Shown here: piece after piece, positions 1-7,870 of the stretch
How positions within the stretch are numbered: position 1 is the stretch's first letter
How the letters are laid out: the number at the start of each line of letters is the position of its first letter
Assembly: GCA_015065455.1 (NCBI GenBank)
Contig: SVQI01000004.1
Coordinates: 57,502-121,501 of the forward strand
Direction: 5' to 3'
Source of the DNA: Oscillospiraceae bacterium
GTDB lineage: Bacteria; Bacillota; Clostridia; Oscillospirales; CAG-272
Length of the DNA stretch: 64,000 bases
Translations under genes and position numbers: made by a program
Notes under the pieces: generated by a model
Seen by the model: only the letters and a program-made list of their open reading frames with translations
What the model was told of the DNA's origin: nothing
Database searches by the model: none

Positions 1-263
1 CTTTTGTGATATGCGACGATGACGGTGTTGACAAAAAGCAGATAAATATGGACAGATTTGTTGACGTCGATATAATCAGAAAAAACAAGCAAAAAAACCG
101 ATTTGCAAGGCGCTGTCTCAGTTCGTTGTATGAAGGGGTTCAAAAAGGGTTTGACGAGGTGTATGAACTTCATTCCGAGCTTGAAAGTTATTATATAAAA
201 GCTATGGATTTTTCAAAAAATGTAAGTCTTTTGAAGTCGGTAAAGAGAGAAATATTTATATAA
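1..263 (+). CDS. 3' end of an unidentified protein (partial, runs off left edge)
   Basis: The reading frame is open from base 3 to the stop at 261-263, so at least 86 C-terminal codons of a longer gene are present. The visible part is charged and probably helical, with the closing stretch ELESYYIKAMDFSKN. I have a weak impression that this tail resembles the end of clostridial two-P-loop ATPases of the PRK06851 type, but no nucleotide-binding motif lies inside the window. The gene ends immediately before a long bidirectional terminator. The start, full length and function cannot be judged here. Confidence 0.6.
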   Translation, partial: FVICDDDGVDKKQINMDRFVDVDIIRKNKQKNRFARRCLSSLYEGVQKGFDEVYELHSELESYYIKAMDFSKNVSLLKSVKREIFI

Positions 264-264
264 T

Positions 265-307
265 AACAAAATAATGCTCACTGAAAAAAAGTGAGCATTA
301 TTTTGTT
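265..307. terminator. Bidirectional rho-independent terminator
   Basis: An 18-bp perfect stem (265-282 with 290-307) has a seven-base loop. A tracts on the left arm and T tracts on the right make it usable from both sides. It separates the leftmost gene from the convergent lipoprotein gene, and its right arm contains the last codons of that lipoprotein. Confidence 0.85.
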
Positions 308-597
308 ACAGGGTAGTATATGAGTCCGTTCATAGTTAAAGTGCCGTTAGAATTGATGGCATATTCAATTACCATGGCTTCTCCTTTGTTATCAATTGTA
401 ACTTTGTCTTCGGTAACTGAAAATTTATATTTTTCTTTTCCTTTTTTGAAAGTGCCGTCAGTACAGAACTCTATAACGTTTCCTTCGTGTTCCCATACAC
501 CAACAATTTGATGTCCTGCAACCTTTGAAGCGCAGGAGGATAGAAAGAGACAAATTAATATTGCGTACAAAATATATTTTATATTATTTCTTATCAT
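298..597 (-). CDS. Small lipocalin-like lipoprotein, DUF5640-like
   Basis: The 99-residue protein has a lipoprotein signal peptide (hydrophobic residues 8-20, lipobox LSSC with the lipidated Cys near residue 22). The short beta-rich domain has the pattern VGVWEHEGNVIEFCTDGTF, then KYKFSVTEDKVTI and GTLTMNGLIYY. Proteins of this pattern (DUF5640 or lipocalin-like repeats) are secreted, membrane-anchored small beta-barrels of unknown ligand. An AAAGGA ribosome site precedes the ATG by about six bases. The gene is monocistronic and convergent with the left-edge gene. The lipoprotein nature is certain. The domain family is inferred from the W/F/G spacing alone. Confidence 0.8.
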   Translation of the reverse strand: MIRNNIKYILYAILICLFLSSCASKVAGHQIVGVWEHEGNVIEFCTDGTFKKGKEKYKFSVTEDKVTIDNKGEAMVIEYAINSNGTLTMNGLIYYPVTK

Positions 598-697
598 AGG
601 TTTCCTTTTAAAATGTAGATTTTAAAATAGTATTTGCTTAACGTGATAAATAATAAGCATATTGTAATAAAATGAATAATGGAAAAATGAGGCAAAC

Positions 698-726
698 TTG
701 ACACATAAAAGCAAAAATGATATAAT
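698..726 (+). promoter_or_regulatory. Consensus sigma-A promoter
   Basis: TTGACA at 698-703, a 17-bp spacer and TATAAT at 721-726 match the consensus exactly. It should start transcription near 733 and drive the two surface-protein genes at 779-4333. Confidence 0.85.
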
Positions 727-778
727 TAACGTGAAAAAATAAGCAAATATATACAAACGAATGAGAGATGTATTATTT

Positions 779-2989
779 ATGAATATGAGAAAGAAAATAG
801 CTATAGGCGGTATAATATTTTTTGCGCTTTCCGTTATTCTGACTGTAATATTGGCTTTCGTTGTTACAAGGCTGAACAAACCGGAGTATGAGCCGGCACC
901 ACCGGAAGCTCCGCGTTTAACGAAGTTAAGTGTAGCGGGAGAATCAATTGCTTTTTCTCCCGAGTTAAGATATTATGAAGTAAAGCTTCCTTTGGGTAAT
1001 CCTATTGTACCAAAGATTTCTGCAAGTGCAAAAGAAGGAATAAAAGTGGAAGTCTTTCAGGCGTTTATTGCAGACGGTAAGAACGAAGGAAAAGCTCAGA
1101 TTTTTTTAGATGACGGAAAATACACAAACAGTTATGAGGTTAAATTTAAAAAGGATAAATCTGAAGGGCTTGTACTCCAGTATGACGACAGATATAAGTT
1201 TACTCCCGATTATAAGTTAAAGGAAGGAGAAAAATTTACTTATTCTGTTGAAGGTGAAGGTAATAATATTAAAATTGACTCTAACGGCGTAATTAAGGTA
1301 ATCTCGGTTTACGATGGGACATCTACAGTAAAAGCGTATGTCGGAGATAAACACGTTGACAGTTTAAAGGTTAACAAGACCGTTAAAGCAGTAATTGATA
1401 TGTTTATAGTTACAGGACAGGGAAATGCCGCAGGAGAGGGCGGAAATGCCGAAGAAAGTAACAAAACAAAAGAGGGAACTGCATATACTGTTGAGCTTGA
1501 AGACAGAAAAAATGAGTTAAAGGATTTATCCCAAGGCAGACGTGGCTTTGCACCCGCTTTGGCGGAAAAATGGTATTCTGTTACAGGAAGAAAGGTTATA
1601 TTTATACAGACTGCAGTTTCTGACGTATCAGTTACGCAGTGGACTCCTGAGGGCGAAGCATATAATATGGCTGTCAGCCGAATACAATATTTTTTGGATA
1701 AGCTTTCTGCCGACGACTCAAACTATATAATAGATAAAAAAATATGCTTGTGGCTTCAGGGGGAATGGGATATTTCACAGAGAATGGCCCCTGAGGAATA
1801 TATAAAGCATTTTACAGCATTTAAGAATGGAATTAAAGAAACAATAAATACGGAAATGACAGCAATCATTCCGGTTCGTTCTTCGGAGATTGTTGATAGC
1901 AATAAGACTGTTTTTGATGCGATAACTGCGGCTCAGTATAAGCTCAGCAATATGTATTCTGATGTAAGAGTAATAACTGTTCTTCCGGAGCAGGCAAGTA
2001 TGGAAAACGGGTACATCAGCGCAGGAAATCTTTACTATACACAGTTGGGATATAATTTAATAGGCGAGGACGTAGCCCAGAATTTATATAATTATTACAA
2101 CGTAAGAGCCGACCGTAGCGTAAAGAAGATTGAGTTATACGGTAGTCTGAAAAATGATATGTATGAACAGGGAAAGATTCTCAGACTTAAAAAGGGTGAG
2201 ACTATTCGTACAATCGCTCTTATAACTCCTTTATATGCCAAAGACACTAAAGTAAACGTTGTGTTTGATGAAAGCCGAATAAAGTATTCGGAAGCAGGCT
2301 TTATTTCGATAGCAGAGGGTAATACGGAATACGGAATGTATGAAGTAGTATTTGAGTGCGGCGGAGTTGAGCTTAAGCTTCTTATAGAGTATTACGATGA
2401 CGCCGCTGAATTGGTGGGGAAAAATATATTGTACACATGGGATTTTAATGATCTTAATGAAAAGAGCAACAGTAATACCCTTGCCTTGTCGGACAAATCT
2501 GTTGCTGATAAATACGCAATTCAGGATGGAATGATTGTATCGGGCGAAAGAGCCGTTGATTTTGTGTTTGAGAAAAAGATTGAACTTGCCTCTGACGTTG
2601 GTTGGAATATTGAATGGAAGGGTAGTCTAAACGATAACGGAATAATTCTTGGAAACAGTTTTAGTACAAAGGGTTATATATACCTTGCTCCGTTTGCAGA
2701 GAATATGGGGTATTCAATCAGAATGGTTGACGATGACGGCAAGACTTTTTATTTGCCGTACGGCGAACATGCAAACGACAATAAGAGCTTAAACGTATGG
2801 AGGATCAACTATACGAAGGAGAGTAGAACGCTCACTCTTTACGTAAACGGTCTTGTCGTTTCGAGTGTGGACGTAGAAAAAGACTTTAAATTTACTCTGA
2901 CCAATCTTTTTGGCAGATATGGAAACGAAAACGTAAATTACTGTTATACGGGATGTGTTGATTATCTCAGCATTTCAGTAGGAAAATAA
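779..2989 (+). CDS. Membrane-anchored SASA/SGNH esterase-like protein with LamG-like C-terminus; catalytic residues replaced
   Basis: The protein has about 736 residues. A basic N-terminus and one membrane helix (residues 6-32) anchor it outside the cell. A proline-rich linker and Ig/cadherin-like beta domains follow (about 40-205), then an SGNH-hydrolase domain of the sialate O-acetylesterase (SASA) type (about 205-450). A LamG/concanavalin-like beta domain follows (about 555-736, beginning near YTWDFNDL). The SASA blocks are recognisable: GQGN at 213-216, WLQGEWD at 325-331 and LYYTQLGYN near 418-426. The usual nucleophile motif is GQSN and the usual dyad is DxxHxTQ. Here Ser is Gly, His is Tyr and Asp is Gly, so it is probably a non-catalytic carbohydrate binder. 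The ATG at 779 is preferred over 761 because GAGAG precedes it. It is probably co-transcribed with the next gene, 21 bp downstream. Confidence 0.75.
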   Translation: MNMRKKIAIGGIIFFALSVILTVILAFVVTRLNKPEYEPAPPEAPRLTKLSVAGESIAFSPELRYYEVKLPLGNPIVPKISASAKEGIKVEVFQAFIADGKNEGKAQIFLDDGKYTNSYEVKFKKDKSEGLVLQYDDRYKFTPDYKLKEGEKFTYSVEGEGNNIKIDSNGVIKVISVYDGTSTVKAYVGDKHVDSLKVNKTVKAVIDMFIVTGQGNAAGEGGNAEESNKTKEGTAYTVELEDRKNELKDLSQGRRGFAPALAEKWYSVTGRKVIFIQTAVSDVSVTQWTPEGEAYNMAVSRIQYFLDKLSADDSNYIIDKKICLWLQGEWDISQRMAPEEYIKHFTAFKNGIKETINTEMTAIIPVRSSEIVDSNKTVFDAITAAQYKLSNMYSDVRVITVLPEQASMENGYISAGNLYYTQLGYNLIGEDVAQNLYNYYNVRADRSVKKIELYGSLKNDMYEQGKILRLKKGETIRTIALITPLYAKDTKVNVVFDESRIKYSEAGFISIAEGNTEYGMYEVVFECGGVELKLLIEYYDDAAELVGKNILYTWDFNDLNEKSNSNTLALSDKSVADKYAIQDGMIVSGERAVDFVFEKKIELASDVGWNIEWKGSLNDNGIILGNSFSTKGYIYLAPFAENMGYSIRMVDDDGKTFYLPYGEHANDNKSLNVWRINYTKESRTLTLYVNGLVVSSVDVEKDFKFTLTNLFGRYGNENVNYCYTGCVDYLSISVGK

Positions 2990-3010
2990 TAAAAGAAAGA
3001 GGGTATTGAT

Positions 3011-4333
3011 GTGAGCGCTAAAAAAGTTGTAAAATATGCGATTATTATTTTATGTACAGTTCTTATGTTTATATCCTCGTTTGTTGTGACAGGTGGCGTT
3101 ACGGAAAAAACTGTATATTTACGTGACGGCGGAAACGGAGACGGTTCGTCTTATGAAAATGCAATAGGAGATTTTAAATCAGCAGTCAGGCTTCTTGCAG
3201 ACAGCGGAGGCAGAATTGTTATATGCGGAAAATATACTTTTAATAAGCTTATAGCTTTATCCGAACAGAGCGGAACTGCGAATAATAACAGAACTATCAC
3301 AGTAACAAGCGTTGACGGAGAAAAGGATTACAGAATAACCGATAACGCTGCATTGTGTATGGGTGATGATGAAAGCAGTGCCAATATGGTTCTGGCGGGG
3401 GACTTTGTTTTTGAAAAAATGAATATTATAACAAACGGAAGCGAAATCCCCAGAGCAATAATATGCGGAGGAAATAAAACTGTATTTGGCGAAGGTATTA
3501 TATGTAAAAAAATTGGAAAAGCGCCTTATGTTTCTGTCGTCGGAGTGTCGTTTGATGAGAATGTAATAAAAAACGGTAAGATATCAATCGAAAGCGGTAC
3601 TTACAATTACGTTTGCGCAGGAAACAGGAACGGTATTCATAAGGGGGATACTTCTCTGACGATAAACGGCGGAACCTTTGAAGGAATGGTTTCCGTGTCA
3701 GGTATAGAAGGTGAGAGCAACGTACAGGACGGTGATGCTTCAATAACGATAAACGGCGGAAACTTTTTAGGCCCCGTAGGTGCAATAACAAAGGTTTCGG
3801 GGGAGTTGCAGCTGGTTATTAACGGTGGTACTTTCCGAACTAATATTACGGCAATGGGAAAGACAAATAATATTGAAATAAACGGTGGAGGTCTTCAGAA
3901 CGTTGATGCAATAAGGGTAGGATATTCAGATGCTCCGGCTGAAAGCGGAAACGATAAACCTAATGAGACAAAGGAATCTTCCATTATAAATATAAACACA
4001 TATAACGGTGACGTTAATAAGCTTGTTTCAAAGATACAAGGTGACGGAATAAAGATAAATATTAAGACAGAGGGCGGAAGTGATATAGAAACAGGGCAAT
4101 CACCCGTTGTAACTACACCGATCATACCAAATACCTCAGAGAATACAACACCTGAGCAAACAGAAAAGGATGATGAAAATAACGTTCAGAACAGTGAGAA
4201 AAACTACCTGTTGGGAAGTAGGGAAAACACTGTGATAGTTTGTATAGCACTTGTTGGTGTTGTGTTTTTGTCTATTGTTGCTTTAGTGTACAGAGCAATA
4301 CATGGAAATGACAATAATCAGCCGAAAGAGTAA
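3011..4333 (+). CDS. Secreted right-handed beta-helix-like protein with C-terminal membrane anchor
   Basis: The 440-residue protein has an N-terminal signal/membrane segment (residues 7-28). A YLRDGGNGDGSSYENAI motif follows, typical of the start of parallel beta-helix proteins (pectate-lyase fold). Glycine/asparagine-rich coils repeat INGG (about 215-300: SLTINGGTF, SITINGGNF, LVINGGTF, IEINGGG), one turn per repeat. A Thr/Pro/Glu-rich linker (360-395) leads to a C-terminal helix (about 406-428) with positive residues after it. That is an in-membrane anchor rather than an LPXTG signal. The GTG start is set by GAAAGAGGG eight bases upstream. It lies 21 bp after the esterase-like gene, and a carbohydrate-binding or adhesive role on the cell surface is inferred. 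No catalytic residues were identified. Confidence 0.7.
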   Translation: MSAKKVVKYAIIILCTVLMFISSFVVTGGVTEKTVYLRDGGNGDGSSYENAIGDFKSAVRLLADSGGRIVICGKYTFNKLIALSEQSGTANNNRTITVTSVDGEKDYRITDNAALCMGDDESSANMVLAGDFVFEKMNIITNGSEIPRAIICGGNKTVFGEGIICKKIGKAPYVSVVGVSFDENVIKNGKISIESGTYNYVCAGNRNGIHKGDTSLTINGGTFEGMVSVSGIEGESNVQDGDASITINGGNFLGPVGAITKVSGELQLVINGGTFRTNITAMGKTNNIEINGGGLQNVDAIRVGYSDAPAESGNDKPNETKESSIININTYNGDVNKLVSKIQGDGIKINIKTEGGSDIETGQSPVVTTPIIPNTSENTTPEQTEKDDENNVQNSEKNYLLGSRENTVIVCIALVGVVFLSIVALVYRAIHGNDNNQPKE

Positions 4334-4335
4334 TA

Positions 4336-4375
4336 AAAAACCGATAAATTTCGTGATAGAAATTTATCGGTTTTT
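4336..4375. terminator. Bidirectional terminator between beta-helix gene and gdhA
   Basis: A 17-bp stem (4336-4352 with 4359-4375) encloses a six-base loop, with A and T tracts on either side. It ends both the rightward surface operon and leftward gdhA. Confidence 0.85.
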
Positions 4376-4392
4376 TTATATCAATGTATAAA

Positions 4393-5739
4393 TCAGGAAA
4401 TACCTTGAGCAATCATTGCTTCTGCTACCTTGATAAAGCCTGCGATATTAGCGCCGGCAACAAGGTCGTAGCCAAGTCCGTATTTTTCAGCAGTTCTTGC
4501 TGACTCATCATGGATGTTCTTCATAATTCTATGAAGCTTTTCGTCTACTTCTTCTTTTGTCCAGCTGTATCTCATGCTGTTCTGGCTCATTTCGAGAGCA
4601 GAAACTGCAACACCGCCCGCATTTACGGCCTTTGAAGGAGCAACAGCCAATACGTTGCACTTGAGGAATTTTAATGCTTCGTTTGTTGTAGGCATATTGG
4701 AAACTTCAATGTAGTATTTAACTTTGTTTGCAACTATTTTGAGAGCTTCATCCATATTAACTTCGTTCTGAGTAGCGCAGGGCATAATGATGTCAGCTTT
4801 TACGCCCCAAGGCTTTTCACCCTTAAAAAATTTAGCGGAAGGATACTTGATAGCGTAATCTTCAGCCTTATCGCGGCCGGATGCTCTCATTTCGAGAATA
4901 TAGTTTAATTTTTCGCCTGTAATACCGTCTTCGTCGTATATGTAACCGTCAGGACCTGAGATTGTAACAACCTTTGCACCAAGTTCGTCTGCTTTTTTAC
5001 ATACACCCCATGCAACGTTACCAAAGCCGGAAACGGCAATTGTTTTTCCTTCAATAGATTCGCCGAAGTGCTTCAATACTTCGCAAGCGTAGTAAACTGC
5101 GCCAAAACCTGTAGCTTCAGGACGGATAAGAGAACCGCCGTAGCTGAGGCCCTTACCGGTGATAACACCGTTTTCAAAACCGCCTCTGATTCTCTTGTAC
5201 TGACCGAAGAGATAACCAATCTCTCTCGCGCCAACACCGATATCTCCTGCGGGAACGTCAACGTCAGGACCGATGTATCTGTAAAGCTCAGTCATAAAGC
5301 TTTGGCAGAATCTCATAATTTCAGCGTCACTCTTACCTCTGGGGTCAAAGTCGCTTCCGCCCTTTGCACCGCCGATAGGAAGACCTGTCAAGCTGTTTTT
5401 GAATGTTTGTTCAAAGCCGAGGAATTTCATAATGCCCATGTAAACGGAGGGATGGAAACGGAGTCCGCCCTTGTAGGGACCGATAGCCGAATTGAACTGT
5501 ACTCTATATCCGCGGTTTACGTTTACGTTACCGTTATCATCTATCCAAGAAACTCTGAATGAAACCTGTCTGTCAGGCTCAGCCATTCTTTCAAGTATGC
5601 CGTATTTTTCGTATTCGGGGTGCTTATTTACAACAGCTTCAAGGCTTTCGTATACTTCTTCAACAGTCTGAATAAATTCAGGCTCGTTCTGGTTACGCGC
5701 TTTGAGCTGTTCAATTGTTTTCTGAATGTAAGAATTCAT
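4393..5739 (-). CDS. gdhA: NADP-type glutamate dehydrogenase
   Basis: The 448-residue protein has the usual length of hexameric bacterial GDH. It carries the substrate-site motif GGAKGGSDFDP (about 123-133; the second Lys belongs to the active site), the K-GGLRFHPSV segment, and the Rossmann glycine motif VSGFGNVAWG (about 235-244). The C-terminal SNMPTT and AGGVAVSALEMSQN segments are conserved in the family. It interconverts 2-oxoglutarate plus ammonia with glutamate in the cytoplasm. A GGAGGT ribosome site lies just upstream of the ATG, and a TTGACA-18-TATAAT promoter is at 5794-5823. It is a single-gene transcription unit. The NADP preference is inferred from overall similarity to the clostridial assimilatory enzyme, not from a read-out of the cofactor pocket. 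Confidence 0.95.
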   Translation of the reverse strand: MNSYIQKTIEQLKARNQNEPEFIQTVEEVYESLEAVVNKHPEYEKYGILERMAEPDRQVSFRVSWIDDNGNVNVNRGYRVQFNSAIGPYKGGLRFHPSVYMGIMKFLGFEQTFKNSLTGLPIGGAKGGSDFDPRGKSDAEIMRFCQSFMTELYRYIGPDVDVPAGDIGVGAREIGYLFGQYKRIRGGFENGVITGKGLSYGGSLIRPEATGFGAVYYACEVLKHFGESIEGKTIAVSGFGNVAWGVCKKADELGAKVVTISGPDGYIYDEDGITGEKLNYILEMRASGRDKAEDYAIKYPSAKFFKGEKPWGVKADIIMPCATQNEVNMDEALKIVANKVKYYIEVSNMPTTNEALKFLKCNVLAVAPSKAVNAGGVAVSALEMSQNSMRYSWTKEEVDEKLHRIMKNIHDESARTAEKYGLGYDLVAGANIAGFIKVAEAMIAQGIS

Positions 5740-5793
5740 AAAAACCTCCTGTGATTTCTCTACTATTATATATAACTAAAAATGCTTGTTAAT

Positions 5794-5823
5794 ATTATAC
5801 TGTATTTTGCTGAAAAGTGTCAA
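5794..5823 (-). promoter_or_regulatory. gdhA promoter
   Basis: On the minus strand, TTGACA (5818-5823), an 18-bp spacer and TATAAT (5794-5799) give a near-consensus sigma-A promoter about 55 bp upstream of the gdhA start. Confidence 0.8.
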
Positions 5824-6250
5824 TGTAAAACATTAACGAAATTCTGCTCTATAAAGGGCGTGATTTGTATAATTATCACAAAAAAACGTTGTATTTAGAT
5901 TAATAAAATTAAAAATACAAGAAAACAACTTAATAAAATTAAGTGAGCGTGATAAAACGTAAAAGCAAATCTGTGTTTTGTTAGTTAAATTAGCAAGTTA
6001 TTTCTATGTTAAAAAAAGAAGGCTCGATGATACAAGGAAAATGGGCGTATTTGTTGAATATATATAAAAGAGTGCCAAATGAGATCACATTAGTTTAAAA
6101 TTGGTGCAATTAGGGTTTTTTGGGTGATGTGTGTGAAAAAAACAAAGAATTATTGACCGATTTGCACAGTTTGTGGAATAAAAAAATAAAAAAAGTTAAA
6201 AAAAGTGATAAAAATTAGAAAATGATATTTTAATTTTTGATAATATATGT
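5824..6250. other. Long AT-rich intergenic region between gdhA and prs
   Basis: About 430 bp separate the divergent gdhA and prs promoters. I see no open frame with a ribosome site and no recognised riboswitch. The only symmetry noted is CTTAAT-AAA-ATTAAG near 5929-5943. Poly-A runs cluster just upstream of the prs promoter, as in AT-rich UP elements. Confidence 0.5.
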
Positions 6251-6256
6251 TATAAT
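6248..6256 (+). promoter_or_regulatory. Extended -10 promoter of prs
   Basis: TGTTATAAT (TGn plus a perfect TATAAT at 6251-6256) has no good -35 box 17 bp upstream. An A/T-rich run precedes it. It lies about 60 bp upstream of the prs start. Confidence 0.65.
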
Positions 6257-6318
6257 GGTAGCAATGATATTTTGTATTTTCAATAATGTATTTGAAAACG
6301 ATATTTGTGGGGGGAAAT

Positions 6319-7440
6319 ATGAACGAGAATATTTTTGGTGAGCTCAGTGTAATCAGTATGAGAGGTGGCGAAAAATTCGCCGGTAATGTTGATTATTATT
6401 TGAAACAATGGCGTAATACAGATGAATCTTTTGTAATCAACGCAGACTGTCCCAGATTTGGTACAGGAGAAGCTAAGTGTTTGCTCAAGCACTCGCTCAG
6501 AGGACACGACGTATTTATTATCGCCGATGTATTTAACTACGGTGTAACATACAAGATGTACGATATGGTAGTACCAATGAGTCCCGATGATCATTTTCAG
6601 GATATAAAGAGAGTAATAGGAGCTATTGCAGGAAAGGCGCGTAGACTTTCGGTAATTATTCCTATGCTTTATGAAGGAAGACAGCACAAGAGATCTGCAA
6701 GAGAATCACTTGACTGCGCAGTTGCTCTCCAAGAGCTTGTAAATATGGGTGTTACAAATATTATTACGTTTGACGCGCATGACCCGAGAGTACAGAATGC
6801 AATTCCAAACAGTGGTTTTGACAGTGTTCAGTCTACATATCAGATGATAAAGGCTTTGTGCAAGGCAGTGCCCGACGTTAAGCTTGATAAAGAGCATATA
6901 ATGATGATATCCCCCGACGAAGGCGCAATGCAGAGAAGTATGTATTACTCATCGGTAATAGGACTTGATTTGGGTATGTTCTACAAGCGTCGTGATTATA
7001 CACGAGTTGTAGACGGAAGAAACCCGATCGAAGCGCACGAATATCTTGGTAAATCAGTAGAGGGCAAGGACGTAATTGTTGTTGATGATATGATTTCATC
7101 GGGTGATTCTATGCTTGACGTAGCAGCGCAGCTTAAGGCAAAGGGAGCAAACAGAATATTTGTATTCTCTACGTTTGGTTTGTTCTGCAACGGTTTTTCA
7201 AAGTTTGATGAAGCATACGAAAAAGGCATGATAACAAAGGTGTTTACAACTAACCTTAATTACAGAAAACCCGAGCTTCTCGAAAAGCCTTGGTATTATG
7301 AAGTTAATATGTGTAAATATGTTGCTATGCTTATAGATACGCTTAACCACGACGCAACAATAAGTGAGCTCCTCAATCCCGTAAACAGAATTCACAATCT
7401 TCTTGACAGAAGAGCAAGTGAACAGTCAGCTGAAAAATAA
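6319..7440 (+). CDS. prs: Ribose-phosphate pyrophosphokinase (PRPP synthase), long clostridial form
   Basis: The 373-residue protein catalyses ribose 5-phosphate + ATP to PRPP + AMP, feeding purine, pyrimidine, histidine and NAD synthesis. The PRPP-binding loop VVVDDMISSGDSML (about 257-270) and the FDAHDPRVQNAIP segment (about 153-165), which matches the FDxH catalytic stretch of class I enzymes, are clear. It is about 55 residues longer than the Bacillus enzyme (about 317), as in a clostridial subgroup with extra N-terminal and C-terminal segments. The ATG at 6319 is chosen because a GGGGGG run ends five bases before it, although an in-frame ATG exists at 6286. It is a single gene with its own promoter and terminator. 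Confidence 0.9.
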   Translation: MNENIFGELSVISMRGGEKFAGNVDYYLKQWRNTDESFVINADCPRFGTGEAKCLLKHSLRGHDVFIIADVFNYGVTYKMYDMVVPMSPDDHFQDIKRVIGAIAGKARRLSVIIPMLYEGRQHKRSARESLDCAVALQELVNMGVTNIITFDAHDPRVQNAIPNSGFDSVQSTYQMIKALCKAVPDVKLDKEHIMMISPDEGAMQRSMYYSSVIGLDLGMFYKRRDYTRVVDGRNPIEAHEYLGKSVEGKDVIVVDDMISSGDSMLDVAAQLKAKGANRIFVFSTFGLFCNGFSKFDEAYEKGMITKVFTTNLNYRKPELLEKPWYYEVNMCKYVAMLIDTLNHDATISELLNPVNRIHNLLDRRASEQSAEK

Positions 7441-7456
7441 TTGCAAATAACAAAAG

Positions 7457-7482
7457 ACCTCGGGTTTACCGAGGTTTTTTTA
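7457..7482 (+). terminator. Terminator of prs
   Basis: A seven-bp GC-rich stem ACCTCGG/CCGAGGT (7457-7463 with 7469-7475) is followed directly by a T run. Confidence 0.85.
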
Positions 7483-7499
7483 TGTCTATATTAAAAATA

Positions 7500-7528
7500 T
7501 TGATTTTATTACGTTTTAGGTGTATAAT
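7500..7528 (+). promoter_or_regulatory. mgtE promoter
   Basis: TTGATT (7500-7505), a 17-bp spacer and TATAAT (7523-7528) would start transcripts near 7535. That leaves an unusually long leader of about 335 nt before the mgtE start. Confidence 0.75.
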
Positions 7529-7534
7529 AAACAT

Positions 7535-7870
7535 ATAGGGGTATACTTGAATACTATAAAAAGAGGTGAGAAGATGGACGGTAGTTGCAGTAGTCGAAAA
7601 AACAACGTGGCATTTTTATTATACAAACGGAATATTAGCAGTCTGCCGTTTGTGTTCTGATTATTTTATTTGAATATGACGATGCCATTGTTTGTTTTTT
7701 GAAGCTGTGCTATACAAAAAAAGTAAAGCATAATATAGGACGGTTTCTTTGTAAAATAACAGTGGTATTTTTATACCCAAAATTATGATTACAAAAACGG
7801 TAATATTACAATGCTTTACACAGAGTCGGATATATCCGCAGTAAAAATACGTGTAAAGGAGGAACAGACA
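7535..7870 (+). promoter_or_regulatory. Structured mgtE leader with mutually exclusive helices (candidate regulatory RNA)
   Basis: The leader contains a short open frame (7574-7660), an inner hairpin ACAAACGG/CCGTTTGT (7623-7630 with 7645-7652), and a surrounding pairing of about 7601-7613 with 7682-7692 that is followed by a T-rich run. Near the start of mgtE, ATGCTTTAC (7811-7819) can pair perfectly with upstream GTAAAGCAT (7723-7731). The overlapping CTTTACAC (7814-7821) can instead pair with GTGTAAAG (7851-7858), which includes part of the Shine-Dalgarno AAAGGAGG (7855-7862). Only one of these can form, so the second would hide the ribosome site. A self-complementary CGGATATATCCG (7827-7838) sits between the arms of the second helix. 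I do not find the conserved M-box sequence. A magnesium response is inferred only from the gene served. Confidence 0.5.
7574..7660 (+). CDS. Possible 28-codon leader peptide upstream of mgtE
   Basis: ATG at 7574 follows AGAGGTG (7562-7568) at a good distance and opens a 28-codon frame ending at TGA 7658-7660. The peptide starts MDGSCSSRKNN and ends with a hydrophobic stretch. It spans one arm of both hairpins in the leader, so its translation would change the folding, as in attenuators. No homologue is recognised, and it may simply be chance coding. The strong ribosome site is the main evidence. Confidence 0.4.
   Translation: MDGSCSSRKNNVAFLLYKRNISSLPFVF

Noticed and set aside
761..778. ATG at 761 as the start of the esterase-like protein
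   Set aside because: No ribosome site precedes it, while the ATG at 779 has GAGAG upstream and gives a normal basic N-terminus before the membrane helix.
5068..5562. Long open frame opposite gdhA
   Set aside because: It lies entirely within the antisense of a clearly conserved gene, has no ribosome site and codes for a nonsensical protein. The same holds for the many antisense frames over groL, glgB, flotillin and others.
5824..6250. Hidden small gene or sRNA between gdhA and prs
   Set aside because: No open frame with a ribosome site and no promoter-terminator pair was found; only AT-rich sequence and a weak palindrome.
7535..7870. Known M-box (ykoK) magnesium riboswitch in front of mgtE
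   Set aside because: A GGTGAG piece is present, but the conserved following core (GCUCC, the GCCGCUGCCC-like segment and the GUCUAAAGACGCC-like segment) is not seen. I therefore list only an unnamed structured leader.
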